A DNA stretch of 64,000 nucleotides from NCBI RefSeq assembly GCF_024228315.1, contig NZ_CP100454.1, forward strand, positions 2,418,001 to 2,482,000. Reading direction: 5' to 3'. Source of the stretch: Halomarina pelagica. GTDB lineage: Archaea > Halobacteriota > Halobacteria > Halobacteriales > Haloarculaceae. The notes beneath the pieces were generated by a model. That model saw only the letters and a list, made by a program, of their open reading frames with translations, did not search any database and had not been told where the DNA came from. Of the stretch, positions 24,968 through 33,072 are shown in pieces. The translations under genes and the position numbers were made by a program. Numbering within the stretch: the first letter of the stretch is position 1; each line of letters opens with the position of its first letter.

Positions 24968-25396
24968 ATGATAGAGGCCACGAGCGCCGGAGCAATCCTG
25001 TTCCGCGATACGCGTGGCCGTCGTGAGTACCTCCTGCTCAAGAGCCGCACGGGGGACTGGGAGTTCCCCAAGGGCGGCGTTGAGGGGGAAGAAGAGTTGC
25101 AGCAGACGGCCATCCGCGAGATCGCAGAGGAGGCCGGCATCGACGACATCCGACTCATCGACGGCTTCAGAGAGGACTACGACTACATCTTCGAGGCGAA
25201 CGGGAACACCATCCACAAGACGGTGCACCTGTTCATCGCGAAGTCCTTCGAGGCGAGCGCCGAACTCTCCTCGGAGCACCGCGACCTGCAGTGGCGCGAC
25301 TACGAGCAGGCGATCAACACCATCACGCAGGACGGCCCGCGCGACATCCTGCGTGAGGCCCACCGCTTCCTCGACAACGGCGGCCTGAAGGGCTGA
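24968..25396 (+). CDS. NUDIX hydrolase (bis(5'-nucleosyl)-tetraphosphatase-like)
   Basis: 142 residues. EFPKGGVEGEEELQQTAIRE-IAEEAGI is a full Nudix box (Gly, Arg-Glu, Glu-Glu) at about residues 34-59. The N-terminal MIEATSAGAILFRDTRGRREYLLLKSRTGDW and the KTVHLFIA strand match Ap4A-hydrolase-type Nudix proteins. The TATA-like TCTTATCC near 24940 is 27 nt upstream, so it is probably leaderless. It ends 4 nt before the DUF5787 start. Confidence 0.87.
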   Translation: MIEATSAGAILFRDTRGRREYLLLKSRTGDWEFPKGGVEGEEELQQTAIREIAEEAGIDDIRLIDGFREDYDYIFEANGNTIHKTVHLFIAKSFEASAELSSEHRDLQWRDYEQAINTITQDGPRDILREAHRFLDNGGLKG

Positions 25397-25400
25397 CGGC

Positions 25401-26432
25401 ATGCGGGAGCCGGAGTTCACGTTCGAACTCCGCGTCTGCCAGTGGGCCGAGCGCGAGTGGCCGCCAGAGGGATCGCTCGACGACGAGACGGCCGTCCTCG
25501 TCGCCCGACAGCTCGGCACGCGGAGCCGCCGCTGGGACACGCTCGTGCTGGAGTGCGACCGCGAGGCGCTCGCGGCCCGCGCGGTCTTCGGGCCCGACCG
25601 GCTGACGGGCGACCTCCTGCACGTCGTCCGCCACGCGCCGCGCGGGTGGGCGTACTACCGCGAGGCCCTCCCCGATCCGGGCTACCCCTGGCGCTACGTC
25701 CGCGAGACGATCCACGAGGCCGCCGATCGGGGGATCGTCGACACCAGACGGCGAGGGGGGCGCATCGAACTCAGACGGAAGTGGCACTACCCCGACTGGT
25801 GTCGGCGGATCGTCGCGATCGAGAACAAGCCGGACCTCGACGCGAGCGCGGCGCGCCGCCTCGGCGATCAACTGGAGCGGGACGTGGCGCTCGCGCTGGC
25901 CGACGAGGTGTGGGTCGCGACCCGCGCGACTGACGACGGCGTCGAACCGGCGCTGCTCGAGCGGCTCCCCGTCGAGGCGGGCATCCTCACGTTCGACGGC
26001 GGCGGCGCGTCGGTGGCCTGGCACCCCGCGTCCCTCGCGGTCGACGAGCCGGGGACGCGGATCGCAGAGCGACCGAGCGGGGGCGACGACGCCTCAGCCG
26101 CGCGGTTCGAGTACGCCGACCCCGACTGGAAGCGGGCGAAGCGCCGCGAACTCGCCGAACGCGCCTACGAGCGCGGGTGGCGCGCCTACGTCGGGACGAT
26201 GCGGCCGGACTGTCGGCACTTCGAGTTGCGACGCGAGGGGGACGCGCTGCTCCCCTGGTGTGCGGCGAAGGGGCGGACCCAGACCGCCCGGGAGTGTTCC
26301 GGCCGGTGCGAACGGTTCTCGCCGGAGCCGCCCGCCTGGCGCACCCGTGGCTGGCCCATCGAGGGCGGTCCGGGGAAGGGGATACGGCGGTTGCTCGACC
26401 GCCAGCGCGAGCGCGCGCGGCGACCCGACTGA
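25401..26432 (+). CDS. DUF5787-type protein: PD-(D/E)XK-like nuclease with C-terminal Cys cluster
   Basis: 343 residues. A central RRIVAIENKPDLDAS (Glu-x-Lys) followed by GDQLERDVALALADEVWVAT resembles the core of PD-(D/E)XK nucleases, preceded by a helical N-terminal half rich in Trp. Near the C-terminus four cysteines (MRPDCRHF, LLPWCAAKG, ECSGRCERF) could bind a metal or Fe-S cluster. No catalytic Asp is obvious upstream of the ENK. The haloarchaeal family name is recalled, its function is not established. It lies 4 nt after a NUDIX gene. Confidence 0.7.
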   Translation: MREPEFTFELRVCQWAEREWPPEGSLDDETAVLVARQLGTRSRRWDTLVLECDREALAARAVFGPDRLTGDLLHVVRHAPRGWAYYREALPDPGYPWRYVRETIHEAADRGIVDTRRRGGRIELRRKWHYPDWCRRIVAIENKPDLDASAARRLGDQLERDVALALADEVWVATRATDDGVEPALLERLPVEAGILTFDGGGASVAWHPASLAVDEPGTRIAERPSGGDDASAARFEYADPDWKRAKRRELAERAYERGWRAYVGTMRPDCRHFELRREGDALLPWCAAKGRTQTARECSGRCERFSPEPPAWRTRGWPIEGGPGKGIRRLLDRQRERARRPD

Positions 26433-26437
26433 CCTGC

Positions 26438-26908
26438 TTAATCGAGCGCCTCGACCGCGAGTTCGTCACGAGGGACGGCGAGTCGGAACGTCGGAACGGT
26501 CTGCTGTACGACCTCGACGACGCCCTTGTCCTGGAGGCTCCGGAGGCCCGAGCGTACCTCGTCCACGTCGGCGTCCTCGCCGGCTTCCCGGAGTTTGTGG
26601 AGGACGGAGACGACGCTCTCGGGGTCCTCGTCGGGCCCGGCGACGACCTCGGCGATCCGGACCTGTAGCTCGGGGACGCGGATGGCCTCGTCGCCGGGGT
26701 CGACGCCGACGAGTTCGGCCCCCTCGGCGGTCGCCCGGATGAGGCTGTTCTCGTCGCGGAAGTAGTAGTCCTTCAGTTCGGATTCGAGGTACCGGTGGAC
26801 CTCGCTACCGCTGTCGAGGTCCCAGCGGTCCAGCAGTTCGGCGTTCTTCGTCGGCTGCAACTCGACGACGTCGCGCAGCCGTTCTTTCGCTTCCTCGGAG
26901 AGCGGCAC
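26438..26908 (-). CDS. DUF5797-type haloarchaeal protein (wHTH-like)
   Basis: 156 residues. PLSEEAKERLRDVVELQPTKNAELLDRWDLDSGSEVHRYLESELKDYYFRDENSLIRATAEGAELV resembles a winged-helix DNA-binding unit, followed by a second domain (DEDPESVVSVLHKLREAGEDADVDEVRSGLRSLQDKGVVEVVQQ) with another wHTH-like pattern. It could be a regulator. GTG at 26908 is preferred because the in-frame extension to 26995 is Arg/Cys-rich. It is convergent with DUF5787, 6 nt between stops, and lies downstream of structured-RNA copy B on the same strand. Confidence 0.7.
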   Translation of the reverse strand: MPLSEEAKERLRDVVELQPTKNAELLDRWDLDSGSEVHRYLESELKDYYFRDENSLIRATAEGAELVGVDPGDEAIRVPELQVRIAEVVAGPDEDPESVVSVLHKLREAGEDADVDEVRSGLRSLQDKGVVEVVQQTVPTFRLAVPRDELAVEALD

Positions 26909-27039
26909 TGTCGGGGATACGCCCGGACCCCTACATGCGCGTTCCGACTTTCGGAGGACCGAGGAACGAACCCGACCGACCGACGGCCCCAGCACGACGA
27001 CGTGGATGCGACCCGCGACCGCCCCCGTGACGCCGTGCG

Positions 27040-27185
27040 TCGGACCGCGAGCGAGCCAGCGACGCTGGCGAGCGAGCGGACGCGCCGAACCCCCGAAGGA
27101 GCGAAGCGACTGAGGGGGTGAGGTGCGGTTTTAGTCCAGGTTTTGCCAGGGAGCGAGCGCAGCGAGCGACCGCAGCAAAACGTGG
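27040..27185 (-). repeat. Hairpin-rich dispersed element, right half of composite copy B
   Basis: Read on the minus strand: a GTTTTGCTGCGG start, CCCTGGCAAAACCTGG, then CTCACCCCCTCAGTCGCTTCG and GTCCGCTCGCTCGCC. It is the counterpart of 17235-17395. The A-tract at 27177-27180 (T-run on the minus strand) directly follows the structured RNA and is its likely terminator. Confidence 0.65.
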
Positions 27186-27271
27186 GCGTGCAGGCGACGC
27201 CACGGCGGGATCCGGTTCGCGGGGCGTGGCGTCGCGCAATCGCAGACGCCCCACGGCGACTCTCACGTCAC
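27177..27271 (-). ncRNA. Candidate structured ncRNA (pseudoknot family), copy B
   Basis: Minus strand, about 95 nt from GTG (27271-27269). Stem 1 CGTGGGGCG (27255-27247) pairs with CGCCCCGCG (27226-27218) with one G-U; stem 2 GCGACGCCA (27235-27227) pairs with TGGCGTCGC (27202-27194), 9 perfect pairs. The tail CCTGCACGCC matches the other copies. Spacing between stems matches copy A within 1-2 nt. It is flanked on both sides by the same repeat halves as copy A, so A and B are paralogous composite elements of roughly 430-560 bp. The downstream gene on this strand is DUF5797 (start 26908). Confidence 0.65.
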
Positions 27272-27302
27272 GGGAGGCACTGGCCCCGCTCTCCGATATA
27301 AA
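27272..27302 (-). promoter_or_regulatory. Promoter of structured-RNA copy B
   Basis: TATA box TTTATAT (27302-27296, minus strand), about 28 bp before the conserved GTG. The spacer GCGGGGCCAGTGCC retains the CCAG core. The 60 bp upstream of the box also matches copy A (for example GCGCTGGTGC), showing that the promoter was duplicated with the RNA. Confidence 0.6.
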
Positions 27303-27354
27303 CGTACGGCCCGAACGACGGGCCCGATCGCCACCGCCGGCACCAGCGCGGCAC

Positions 27355-27482
27355 CCGTGAGCGAGGCCGAAGGCCGAGCGAACGGACCGACGGAACCCCC
27401 GAGCGAAGCGAGGGGGTGAGGAGGGTTTTGCTCCAGCTTTTGCCAGGGAGCGGCCTCCGGCCGCTCCCGCAGCAAAAGGTGG
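27355..27482 (-). repeat. Hairpin-rich dispersed element, left half of composite copy B
   Basis: On the minus strand: ACCTTTTGCTGCGG, the perfect 10-bp hairpin GGGAGCGGCC/GGCCGCTCCC (27446-27468), CTGGCAAAAGCTGG, GCAAAACCCTCCTCACC, then GGCCTTCGGCC. It begins 5 nt after the geranylgeranyl reductase stop. The same frame at 16836 and 32748 carries different inner sequence, so the pairing rather than the bases is kept. Confidence 0.75.
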
Positions 27483-27487
27483 TGGTC

Positions 27488-28858
27488 CTAGTACTTCGGC
27501 TCCGCGCCGACCGTCTCGTAGATGTCGTCCATGATGCGGTCGCGCTTGATCCGCCAGCGGGGGAAGTCGGCCGGCGAGTCGGGGTAGGCCTCGTAGTGGC
27601 GCAGGAGGCGGTCCGCGAGGCGCTTCGTCCGGTAGAGGGCGACGAGCGTCTCCCAGTGACCGCGGGACTTCCAGAGGGTGCGGGCGGCGAGCCCCGGACT
27701 GACGCCGGTCGAGCCGGAGTAGAGCGCCTCGGAGAGCTGCTCGCCGGGGAGCGCCGCCAGGAGGCTCATCAGATCGTCGAGGTCGTAGGCGGTGGAGAAG
27801 ACGTTGTAGACGTCGAGCGCGGCGTAGCGGCCGCCGTAGTGGTCCATGACGCGCTCGTTGTACCGCCAGAGCGCCCCCTCGCTCACGTCGGCCGTCTCGA
27901 TCGCCTCGACGACCTGCTCGCCGGCGTACTTGCCGGCGTAGGCCGCGCCGGCGATCCCGCCGCCGGTGGTGGGGTTGACGTGGGCGGCGGCGTCCCCGAC
28001 GGCCACGAACCCCGGCGCGACCGCCGAGTCGTACGTGCGGCGGGTCGGGAGCGCCGCGCCCAGCTTGTCGATCACGCGGGCGTTCCGGAACTCGGGGCGG
28101 TTTCGCAGGTCCTCGCGGAGGTCCTGCACGAGCTTCATGGGCCGCTCGTTCATCTGGAAGCCGAGGCCGACGTTGATCTCGGTGGGCGTCCGCGGGAAGT
28201 ACCACAGGTAGCCCGCCGAGCGCTTCGTGGGCTTGAACACGAGCGCGTCGTACCACTCGACGGGCTCCTCGACCTCGACGATCTCGCGGTAGGCTGAGGA
28301 GAACTGCGAGTACCGGACGTTCGTGTCGAACGTCGACCCGGAGAGGTCGGCCTTGTCCTGGAGGATGGAGAGCGATCCGGCGGCGTCGATCACCACCTCC
28401 CCCTCGTAGGTGACGGGTTCGCCCCTCCGGACGCCCGCGACGCCCGTCACGCGGCCGCCGTCGGCCTGGAGCACGTCGCGGACGACCGTGTCGTAGTGGA
28501 ACTCGACGCCGGCCCGGTCCGCCCCCTCGATGATGCGCCGGCCGTACTCCCAGCGGTCGATGACCGCGAGTTCGCCGGGGACGGGGATGTCGAGGACGGC
28601 GTCCTCGGAGGGGATCTCGAACCGCCCGTGGTCAACGTCCGTGTTGGTGAAGGCGGGTTCGATCTGGGACTTCGGGATGGCGTCGGGGAAGTTCGCCGCC
28701 CCCTTGAGCGCGTCGCCGCAGGCGATGTGTCCCGCCTCCTCGGCGCTCTTGCGCTCGACGACGACGACGTCGTACCCCGCCCGGGCGACCGTGGCCGCGG
28801 CGTAGCACCCGCCGGTCCCGGCCCCGACGACGACGACGTCGTATTCGTGCGTGGTCAT
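27488..28858 (-). CDS. Geranylgeranyl reductase family flavoprotein
   Basis: 456 residues. N-terminal FAD Rossmann motif VVVVGAGTGGCYAAATVARAG, VVVERKSAEEAGHIACGDALKG with the family's conserved Cys-Gly-Asp, an FAD-binding GFVAVGDAAAHVNPTTGGGI near residue 300, and LWYFPRTPTEINVGLGF. This family saturates the isoprenoid chains of archaeal membrane lipids (digeranylgeranyl glycerophospholipid). ATG 28858 gives the standard MTTHEYDVVVVG start; the extra frame to 29062 has no family match. It is divergent from a 2Fe-2S ferredoxin, a plausible electron donor. Confidence 0.9.
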   Translation of the reverse strand: MTTHEYDVVVVGAGTGGCYAAATVARAGYDVVVVERKSAEEAGHIACGDALKGAANFPDAIPKSQIEPAFTNTDVDHGRFEIPSEDAVLDIPVPGELAVIDRWEYGRRIIEGADRAGVEFHYDTVVRDVLQADGGRVTGVAGVRRGEPVTYEGEVVIDAAGSLSILQDKADLSGSTFDTNVRYSQFSSAYREIVEVEEPVEWYDALVFKPTKRSAGYLWYFPRTPTEINVGLGFQMNERPMKLVQDLREDLRNRPEFRNARVIDKLGAALPTRRTYDSAVAPGFVAVGDAAAHVNPTTGGGIAGAAYAGKYAGEQVVEAIETADVSEGALWRYNERVMDHYGGRYAALDVYNVFSTAYDLDDLMSLLAALPGEQLSEALYSGSTGVSPGLAARTLWKSRGHWETLVALYRTKRLADRLLRHYEAYPDSPADFPRWRIKRDRIMDDIYETVGAEPKY

Positions 28859-28967
28859 GCCTGTTCGTGGCCTGCGCGCGTGAAAACCTTTGTCGAATCG
28901 TCCGTTACGTCGACGACGACAGGAGCTACCAACAAGAGTTTTGTCCCGCATCGTCCAATCGCCGTCC

Positions 28968-29303
28968 ATGACCGAGTACACCGTCGAGTTCGTCGGAACG
29001 GGTGAGACAATATCAGTCTCGGACAAGCAGACCGTCCTCAGCCGCTGCATCGAGGAGGGCATCGCCCAGGAGTACTCCTGCCGCGTCGGGATGTGCCTGG
29101 CCTGCTCGGCCGAGATCGTGGAGGGGGAGGTCGAACAACCCGTCGCCGTCGCCCGCGGGCTGACCGAGGAGGAGGCCGAGCGCTACGCGCTGACGTGCAT
29201 GGCCCGGCCCGCCTCCGACCTGAAACTCGACCGGGGGAAGTACCCCCCGAGCATCGAGGGGGACGCGGAGGGCGGGCCTGAGACGGCGTCGGCGGACGAC
29301 TGA
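28968..29303 (+). CDS. 2Fe-2S ferredoxin (plant-type)
   Basis: 111 residues. The cluster ligands are EYSCRVGMCLACSAEI (C-x4-C-x2-C) and a distal Cys in YALTCMARPAS, matching the plant-type [2Fe-2S] fold. The first strand pair TEYTVEFVGTGETISVSDKQTVL is typical. It is small and soluble with an acidic C-terminal tail. It is divergent from the geranylgeranyl reductase (110 bp between starts), so it may supply electrons to that enzyme; this is inference from location. ATG 28968 matches the family start. Confidence 0.92.
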   Translation: MTEYTVEFVGTGETISVSDKQTVLSRCIEEGIAQEYSCRVGMCLACSAEIVEGEVEQPVAVARGLTEEEAERYALTCMARPASDLKLDRGKYPPSIEGDAEGGPETASADD

Positions 29304-29349
29304 GGCGATCGTCGCGGATCGGCGGCCGCCGATCTCGAGTCCCGTCCGC

Positions 29350-30393
29350 TCAGTCGTCGTCCGCGGTCGCTTCCTCGGGCGCGTCCGCCCCCTCGCCGTG
29401 TTCGCGGGCGCGCTCGCGCAGGCGATCCGAGACGGCGGGCACCTCCTCTGCGGCGACGGGACCGCGCTCCTCGATCTCCTCGAGCGACCGGGGGAACTCG
29501 CGCAGGTCGTAGTGGAGCGCGATGCCCGCCTTCGCCCCCTCGCCCATGGCGACGGGGATCTGGTTGTGGCCGGGCGTGAGGTCGCCGACGGCGAAGACGC
29601 CGTCCGCGCTGGTGCGACCGTGGTCGTCCACGACCACGGTGCCGTCGTCGTTCAGTTCGCAGCCGAGCGACGCCGCGAGGTCGTTGTTGTACTCCGAACC
29701 GTACATCGGGAAGCCGCCCCGGTACTCCCGTCGGGTGCCGTCCTCGAACTCGAACGCCTCGAGCCAGCCGTCCTCGCCCTTCTCCATGCCGACGACCTCC
29801 TCCTCGATCACGTCGATCGGGTGGGCGCGCAGGCGCTCGTCGGTCTCCTCGCCCCACTCCGGTTCGCGCCCGCGGGTCAGCAGGTCCACCTCGGGCGTGA
29901 AGTTGAGCATGATCATGGCGACGACGGCGGCGCTGTCGCCGTGGCCCATCACGAACACCGGCTCGTCGACGAACATGTAGGCGTCGCAGTGCAGGCAGTA
30001 GTGCAGCCCGCGGCCCGTGCGGGGCAGCGGCGGATCGGGTCGCACGTCCGAGAAACCGGTGGCGAGGACGACGCGCTCCGCGAGCACCTCCGCGTCGTTG
30101 CCGATCACGCGGAACCGGCCGTCGTCGGTGCGCTCGACGTCCGCGACGAAGTCGCGGCGGACGTCCGCGCCGTAGCCCTCGATCTGTTCGGTGGCGGTCC
30201 GCAGGAACTCGTTGCCCGAGACGGACTCGGGGACGCCGATGACGTTGTGCGTGTCGAGCATCATCGCGGCGCGGCCGCCGCCGCGGTTTATCACTACCGT
30301 GTCGTGGCCCAGTCGGGTGGCGTACAGCGCGGCGGTGAGTCCGGCCGGGCCGCCGCCGACGACCGCGACCTGATACTCGGGGGTGTCTGCCAT
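29350..30393 (-). CDS. Thioredoxin-reductase-like FAD/NAD(P) oxidoreductase
   Basis: 347 residues. FAD motif VAVVGGGPAGLTAALYATRLG, second nucleotide motif HGDSAAVVAM (modified from GGGxSA), the redox pair LHYCLHCDAYMF (CxxC) and the FAD motif GVFAVGDLTPGHNQIP. All elements of low-molecular-weight thioredoxin reductases are present except that the second Rossmann motif is degenerate (GHGDS), so NAD(P) specificity is unclear. The C-terminal 50 residues are acidic and disordered. It is convergent with the ferredoxin gene and divergent from glutaredoxin at 30588. Confidence 0.86.
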   Translation of the reverse strand: MADTPEYQVAVVGGGPAGLTAALYATRLGHDTVVINRGGGRAAMMLDTHNVIGVPESVSGNEFLRTATEQIEGYGADVRRDFVADVERTDDGRFRVIGNDAEVLAERVVLATGFSDVRPDPPLPRTGRGLHYCLHCDAYMFVDEPVFVMGHGDSAAVVAMIMLNFTPEVDLLTRGREPEWGEETDERLRAHPIDVIEEEVVGMEKGEDGWLEAFEFEDGTRREYRGGFPMYGSEYNNDLAASLGCELNDDGTVVVDDHGRTSADGVFAVGDLTPGHNQIPVAMGEGAKAGIALHYDLREFPRSLEEIEERGPVAAEEVPAVSDRLRERAREHGEGADAPEEATADDD

Positions 30394-30587
30394 GTCGCGT
30401 CGTTGGGTGGGCGGTTACATAACGCCCCGGTCGCATGTGCGGCGCGCGCGCCCGGCCGAGCGACGGTGAAGCCGATGGTTCCGCCGAAGACGCTCCGACG
30501 ACTCGTCGGGGAGCCCGCACGCGGGAGGCGACCGGAGCGGTTCCGGGCGACGAAACACGTTTGTCCGACGCGACGACTATCCCTGGT

Positions 30588-30932
30588 ATGACGTTCGAAC
30601 CGCAGTCCGACCTGAGCGAGGAGGAGGTCCGCGAGCGCGTCGACAGCGCCATAGAGGAGAACGAGGTCGTGCTGTTCATGAAGGGGACGCCGCTGATGCC
30701 CCAGTGTGGCTACTCCCGGCGGGCGCTCGGGCTCATCGGCCAGCACCGCGACGACGTGGCGACCGTGGACGTGCTGGAGGCGCTCGACGCCTACCGCGCC
30801 GCGCTGAAGGAACACAGCGGGTGGGAGACCATCCCGCAGACGTACGTGAACGGCGAGTTCGTCGGCGGAAGTGACGTCCTGGCTGAACTCGACGAACGCG
30901 GACAGCTCGCGGCGACCCTGGACGGAGAATAA
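30588..30932 (+). CDS. Monothiol glutaredoxin-like protein (Grx4-type)
   Basis: 114 residues. NEVVLFMKGTPLMPQCGYSRRALGLI carries a single active-site Cys in CGYS (CGFS in Grx4 proteins), and IPQTYVNGEFVGGSDVLAEL holds the Gly-rich GSH/Fe-S contact region. CGFS glutaredoxins carry [2Fe-2S] clusters in Fe-S delivery. Haloarchaea lack classical glutathione, so the thiol partner is uncertain. ATG 30588 gives the typical helical start. It is divergent from the thioredoxin-reductase-like gene. Confidence 0.87.
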   Translation: MTFEPQSDLSEEEVRERVDSAIEENEVVLFMKGTPLMPQCGYSRRALGLIGQHRDDVATVDVLEALDAYRAALKEHSGWETIPQTYVNGEFVGGSDVLAELDERGQLAATLDGE

Positions 30933-31048
30933 CCACCCCTGCTGAAGAGTGACAAAAAGGGTAGAAAATATAAGCAACAAGTCCCTATAATAGGGTGACC
31001 AGTTCCGGTCGCGGGGACGCAGCCGCCCCGGTTAGCGTACGCTACACC

Positions 31049-31654
31049 ATGACCAGCCACGTATACACTCTTCACTCGACGCTCGAACTGCCACTCGAAG
31101 ACGTATTTGAGTACTTCGAGGACGCTGACCTCCCCGTCGAAATAGACGACGTCGAGATCACACGACGGAACAACACGCTCATCGTGAGCGCAGTCGCCGC
31201 CGAGGACAACATCAGCAAGTACACGCCGACAGCGCAGTTGAAGGCGAGCGTCACGGAGAACAGGATCTACCTCGACGAAGAGGAAGAAGACGAGAGCGGG
31301 CCGTTCGGCGGCGGGCCGTCCGGTGCCCCCCAGTGGACCGCGTTCGGACAGCAGGAAGAAGAGCAGGTCGAACGGCCGTCGGAACTCGTCGAGTACGCCT
31401 GCTTCAAGGGCGATCGAGAGACCGTCCTGCAGAACACCGCGCTCCAGTATCCGATGTTCGAGGTCCTCTGTGACCTCGCGCTCGAGTGCGAGAAGGGAAC
31501 GCTCACCGCCATCACCGCGCGCGACGGGGAACTCCAGGCGACGCGCATCGTCAACGGCGAGGAGCGCGCCGCGACGCTGAAGGTCGTCGAGGACCCGCGC
31601 GACGCGCCGAACGGCAACGGGATCAACTGGCGAGACAACAAGTTCATCAGCTAG
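31049..31654 (+). CDS. Conserved haloarchaeal protein, unknown function
   Basis: 201 residues, not recognised beyond a haloarchaeal hypothetical. The N-terminal part YTLHSTLELPLEDVFEYFEDADLPVEIDDVEITRRNNTLIVSAVAAEDNIS looks like a small alpha/beta unit. An acidic Glu-rich and Gly/Pro linker follows (near 80-100), then a second alpha/beta region with FKGDRETVLQNTALQYPMFEVLCDLALECEKGTLTAITARDGELQATR. No catalytic motif, signal peptide or membrane segment. An AT-rich promoter (AAATATAA and CTATAATAGG at 30965-30994) precedes it. Confidence 0.65.
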   Translation: MTSHVYTLHSTLELPLEDVFEYFEDADLPVEIDDVEITRRNNTLIVSAVAAEDNISKYTPTAQLKASVTENRIYLDEEEEDESGPFGGGPSGAPQWTAFGQQEEEQVERPSELVEYACFKGDRETVLQNTALQYPMFEVLCDLALECEKGTLTAITARDGELQATRIVNGEERAATLKVVEDPRDAPNGNGINWRDNKFIS

Positions 31655-31781
31655 ACGACGACGCGAGCCCTCCTGCGGAGCCCCCTTCGCGAGTGCCGAG
31701 TGCGGCCGCGACCGCGCTCCCAGCGAACGCTTCCGAGGCCACAAGCGGTAAGTGGCTGGTAATAATATCTAATTACCACGC

Positions 31782-32735
31782 ATGGCAGACTTCCCGCAGT
31801 ACCTCGACGTGGACTACACGGATGGCGAGGGAGAATCCCCCGAGGATTATCCGGCGCTCGAGGACAAGATCGAGAAGGCCATCGAGGTCACGAAGACGGG
31901 CCTCCAGGAGTACGAGAATCCGGCGGTCATGTGGACCGGCGGCAAGGACTCGACGCTCACCCTCTACTTCGTCAAGGAGGTCGCAGAGCAGTACGACCTC
32001 GAACTGCCGCCGACCATCTTCATCGACCACTTCCAGCACTTCGACGAACTCATCGACTTCGTCGAGCACTGGGCCGACGAGTGGGATCTCGAAGTGGTCT
32101 ACGCCCGCAACGACGACGTCGGGTCGCTCGCCGACGACCCCGGCGACGAGATCCGCGTCGAGGACCTGAACGAGCAGAACCAGCACCACGTGCGGAACAT
32201 CCTCGAGTACGAGGATGACACCTTCCCGTTCCTGCTCGACACCTACGTCGGCAACCACCTCCTCAAGACCGTCGCGCTCAACAACGCGCTCGAGGAGTAC
32301 GACATCGACGGCATCATCTCCGGCATCCGCTGGGACGAGCAGGAGGCGCGCGCCGACGAGACCTTCTTCAGCCCCCGCCACGACCCGGACATCTACCCGC
32401 CCCACGACCGAATTCAGCCGATCCTCCAGTTCGAGGAGCGCGACGTCTGGGACGCCTTCTGGAACTTCGTCGTCCCGGAGACGGTCGAGGACTACCCGGC
32501 CGGGCACGTCCCGCAGGACTACGACGACCTGCCGAACGACCTCACCCACGAGGACATCCCCGTCTCGCCCAAGTACTTCGCCGGGTTCCGCTCGCTCGGC
32601 AGCGAGGTCAGCACCGACAAGAGCGCCGAGGAACCCGCCTGGCTGCAGGACCTGGAGGGCACCACCGAGCGCGCCGGCCGCGCCCAGGACAAGGAGGACC
32701 TGATGGCCCGGCTGCGCGACCTCGGCTACATGTAA
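31782..32735 (+). CDS. PAPS-reductase/CysD-like ATP pyrophosphatase family protein
   Basis: 317 residues. AVMWTGGKDSTLTLYFVKEV is the PP-motif (SGGKDS-like, here TGGKDS) near residues 49-68; PTIFIDHFQHFDELIDFVEHW and DGIISGIRWDEQEARADETFFSPRHD follow the pattern of CysD and PAPS reductase. The C-terminal TTERAGRAQDKEDLMARLRDLGYM resembles the CysD tail. No CysN GTPase or sulfite reductase gene is adjacent. Function could be sulfate adenylation, thiolation or an unrelated AMP-forming step. A hairpin-rich repeat begins 13 nt after the stop. Confidence 0.8.
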   Translation: MADFPQYLDVDYTDGEGESPEDYPALEDKIEKAIEVTKTGLQEYENPAVMWTGGKDSTLTLYFVKEVAEQYDLELPPTIFIDHFQHFDELIDFVEHWADEWDLEVVYARNDDVGSLADDPGDEIRVEDLNEQNQHHVRNILEYEDDTFPFLLDTYVGNHLLKTVALNNALEEYDIDGIISGIRWDEQEARADETFFSPRHDPDIYPPHDRIQPILQFEERDVWDAFWNFVVPETVEDYPAGHVPQDYDDLPNDLTHEDIPVSPKYFAGFRSLGSEVSTDKSAEEPAWLQDLEGTTERAGRAQDKEDLMARLRDLGYM

Positions 32736-32747
32736 CCCTATCTGCTG

Positions 32748-32960
32748 CCCGCCACCTTTTGCTGCGGTCGGGCGGTGGCGACCGCGGAGCGTGTCGCCAC
32801 CGCCTCCCTGGCAAACGCTGCATTGTGAGACGCCTCGCGTCTCGCAGGCTTCCAGAACCGCGGGTGGTTCTGGAAGGAGCAAACCCCTCCTCACCCCCCC
32901 GCTTCGCTCGCGGGTTCGTCACCGGAACGCACCGCGTTCCGGTTGGCTCACGGGGGTGAA
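32748..32960 (+). repeat. Hairpin-rich dispersed element, copy D
   Basis: It carries the common frame CACCTTTTGCTGCGG, CTCCCTGGCAAACGCTG and GAGCAAACCCCTCCTCACC, plus four perfect hairpins: GGCGGTGGCGA/TCGCCACCGCC (32771-32804), GAGACGC/GCGTCTC (32827-32843), CTTCCAGAACC/GGTTCTGGAAG (32849-32876) and ACCGGAACGC/GCGTTCCGGT (32921-32943). No pseudoknot RNA is present here, so this is a repeat half without the RNA cassette. A TTTT run 20 nt after the stop of the upstream gene suggests a terminator role. Confidence 0.75.
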
Positions 32961-33072
32961 ACGCTCGTGAACGTCGGGCCGCTCGCTCCCTTCGGTCGCT
33001 CGCGGCGCAGTACAGTCTAACGCGACGCGACTCGACGGAACCACCGCGAGGAATCGTTCCCGGTGAGCCGTC

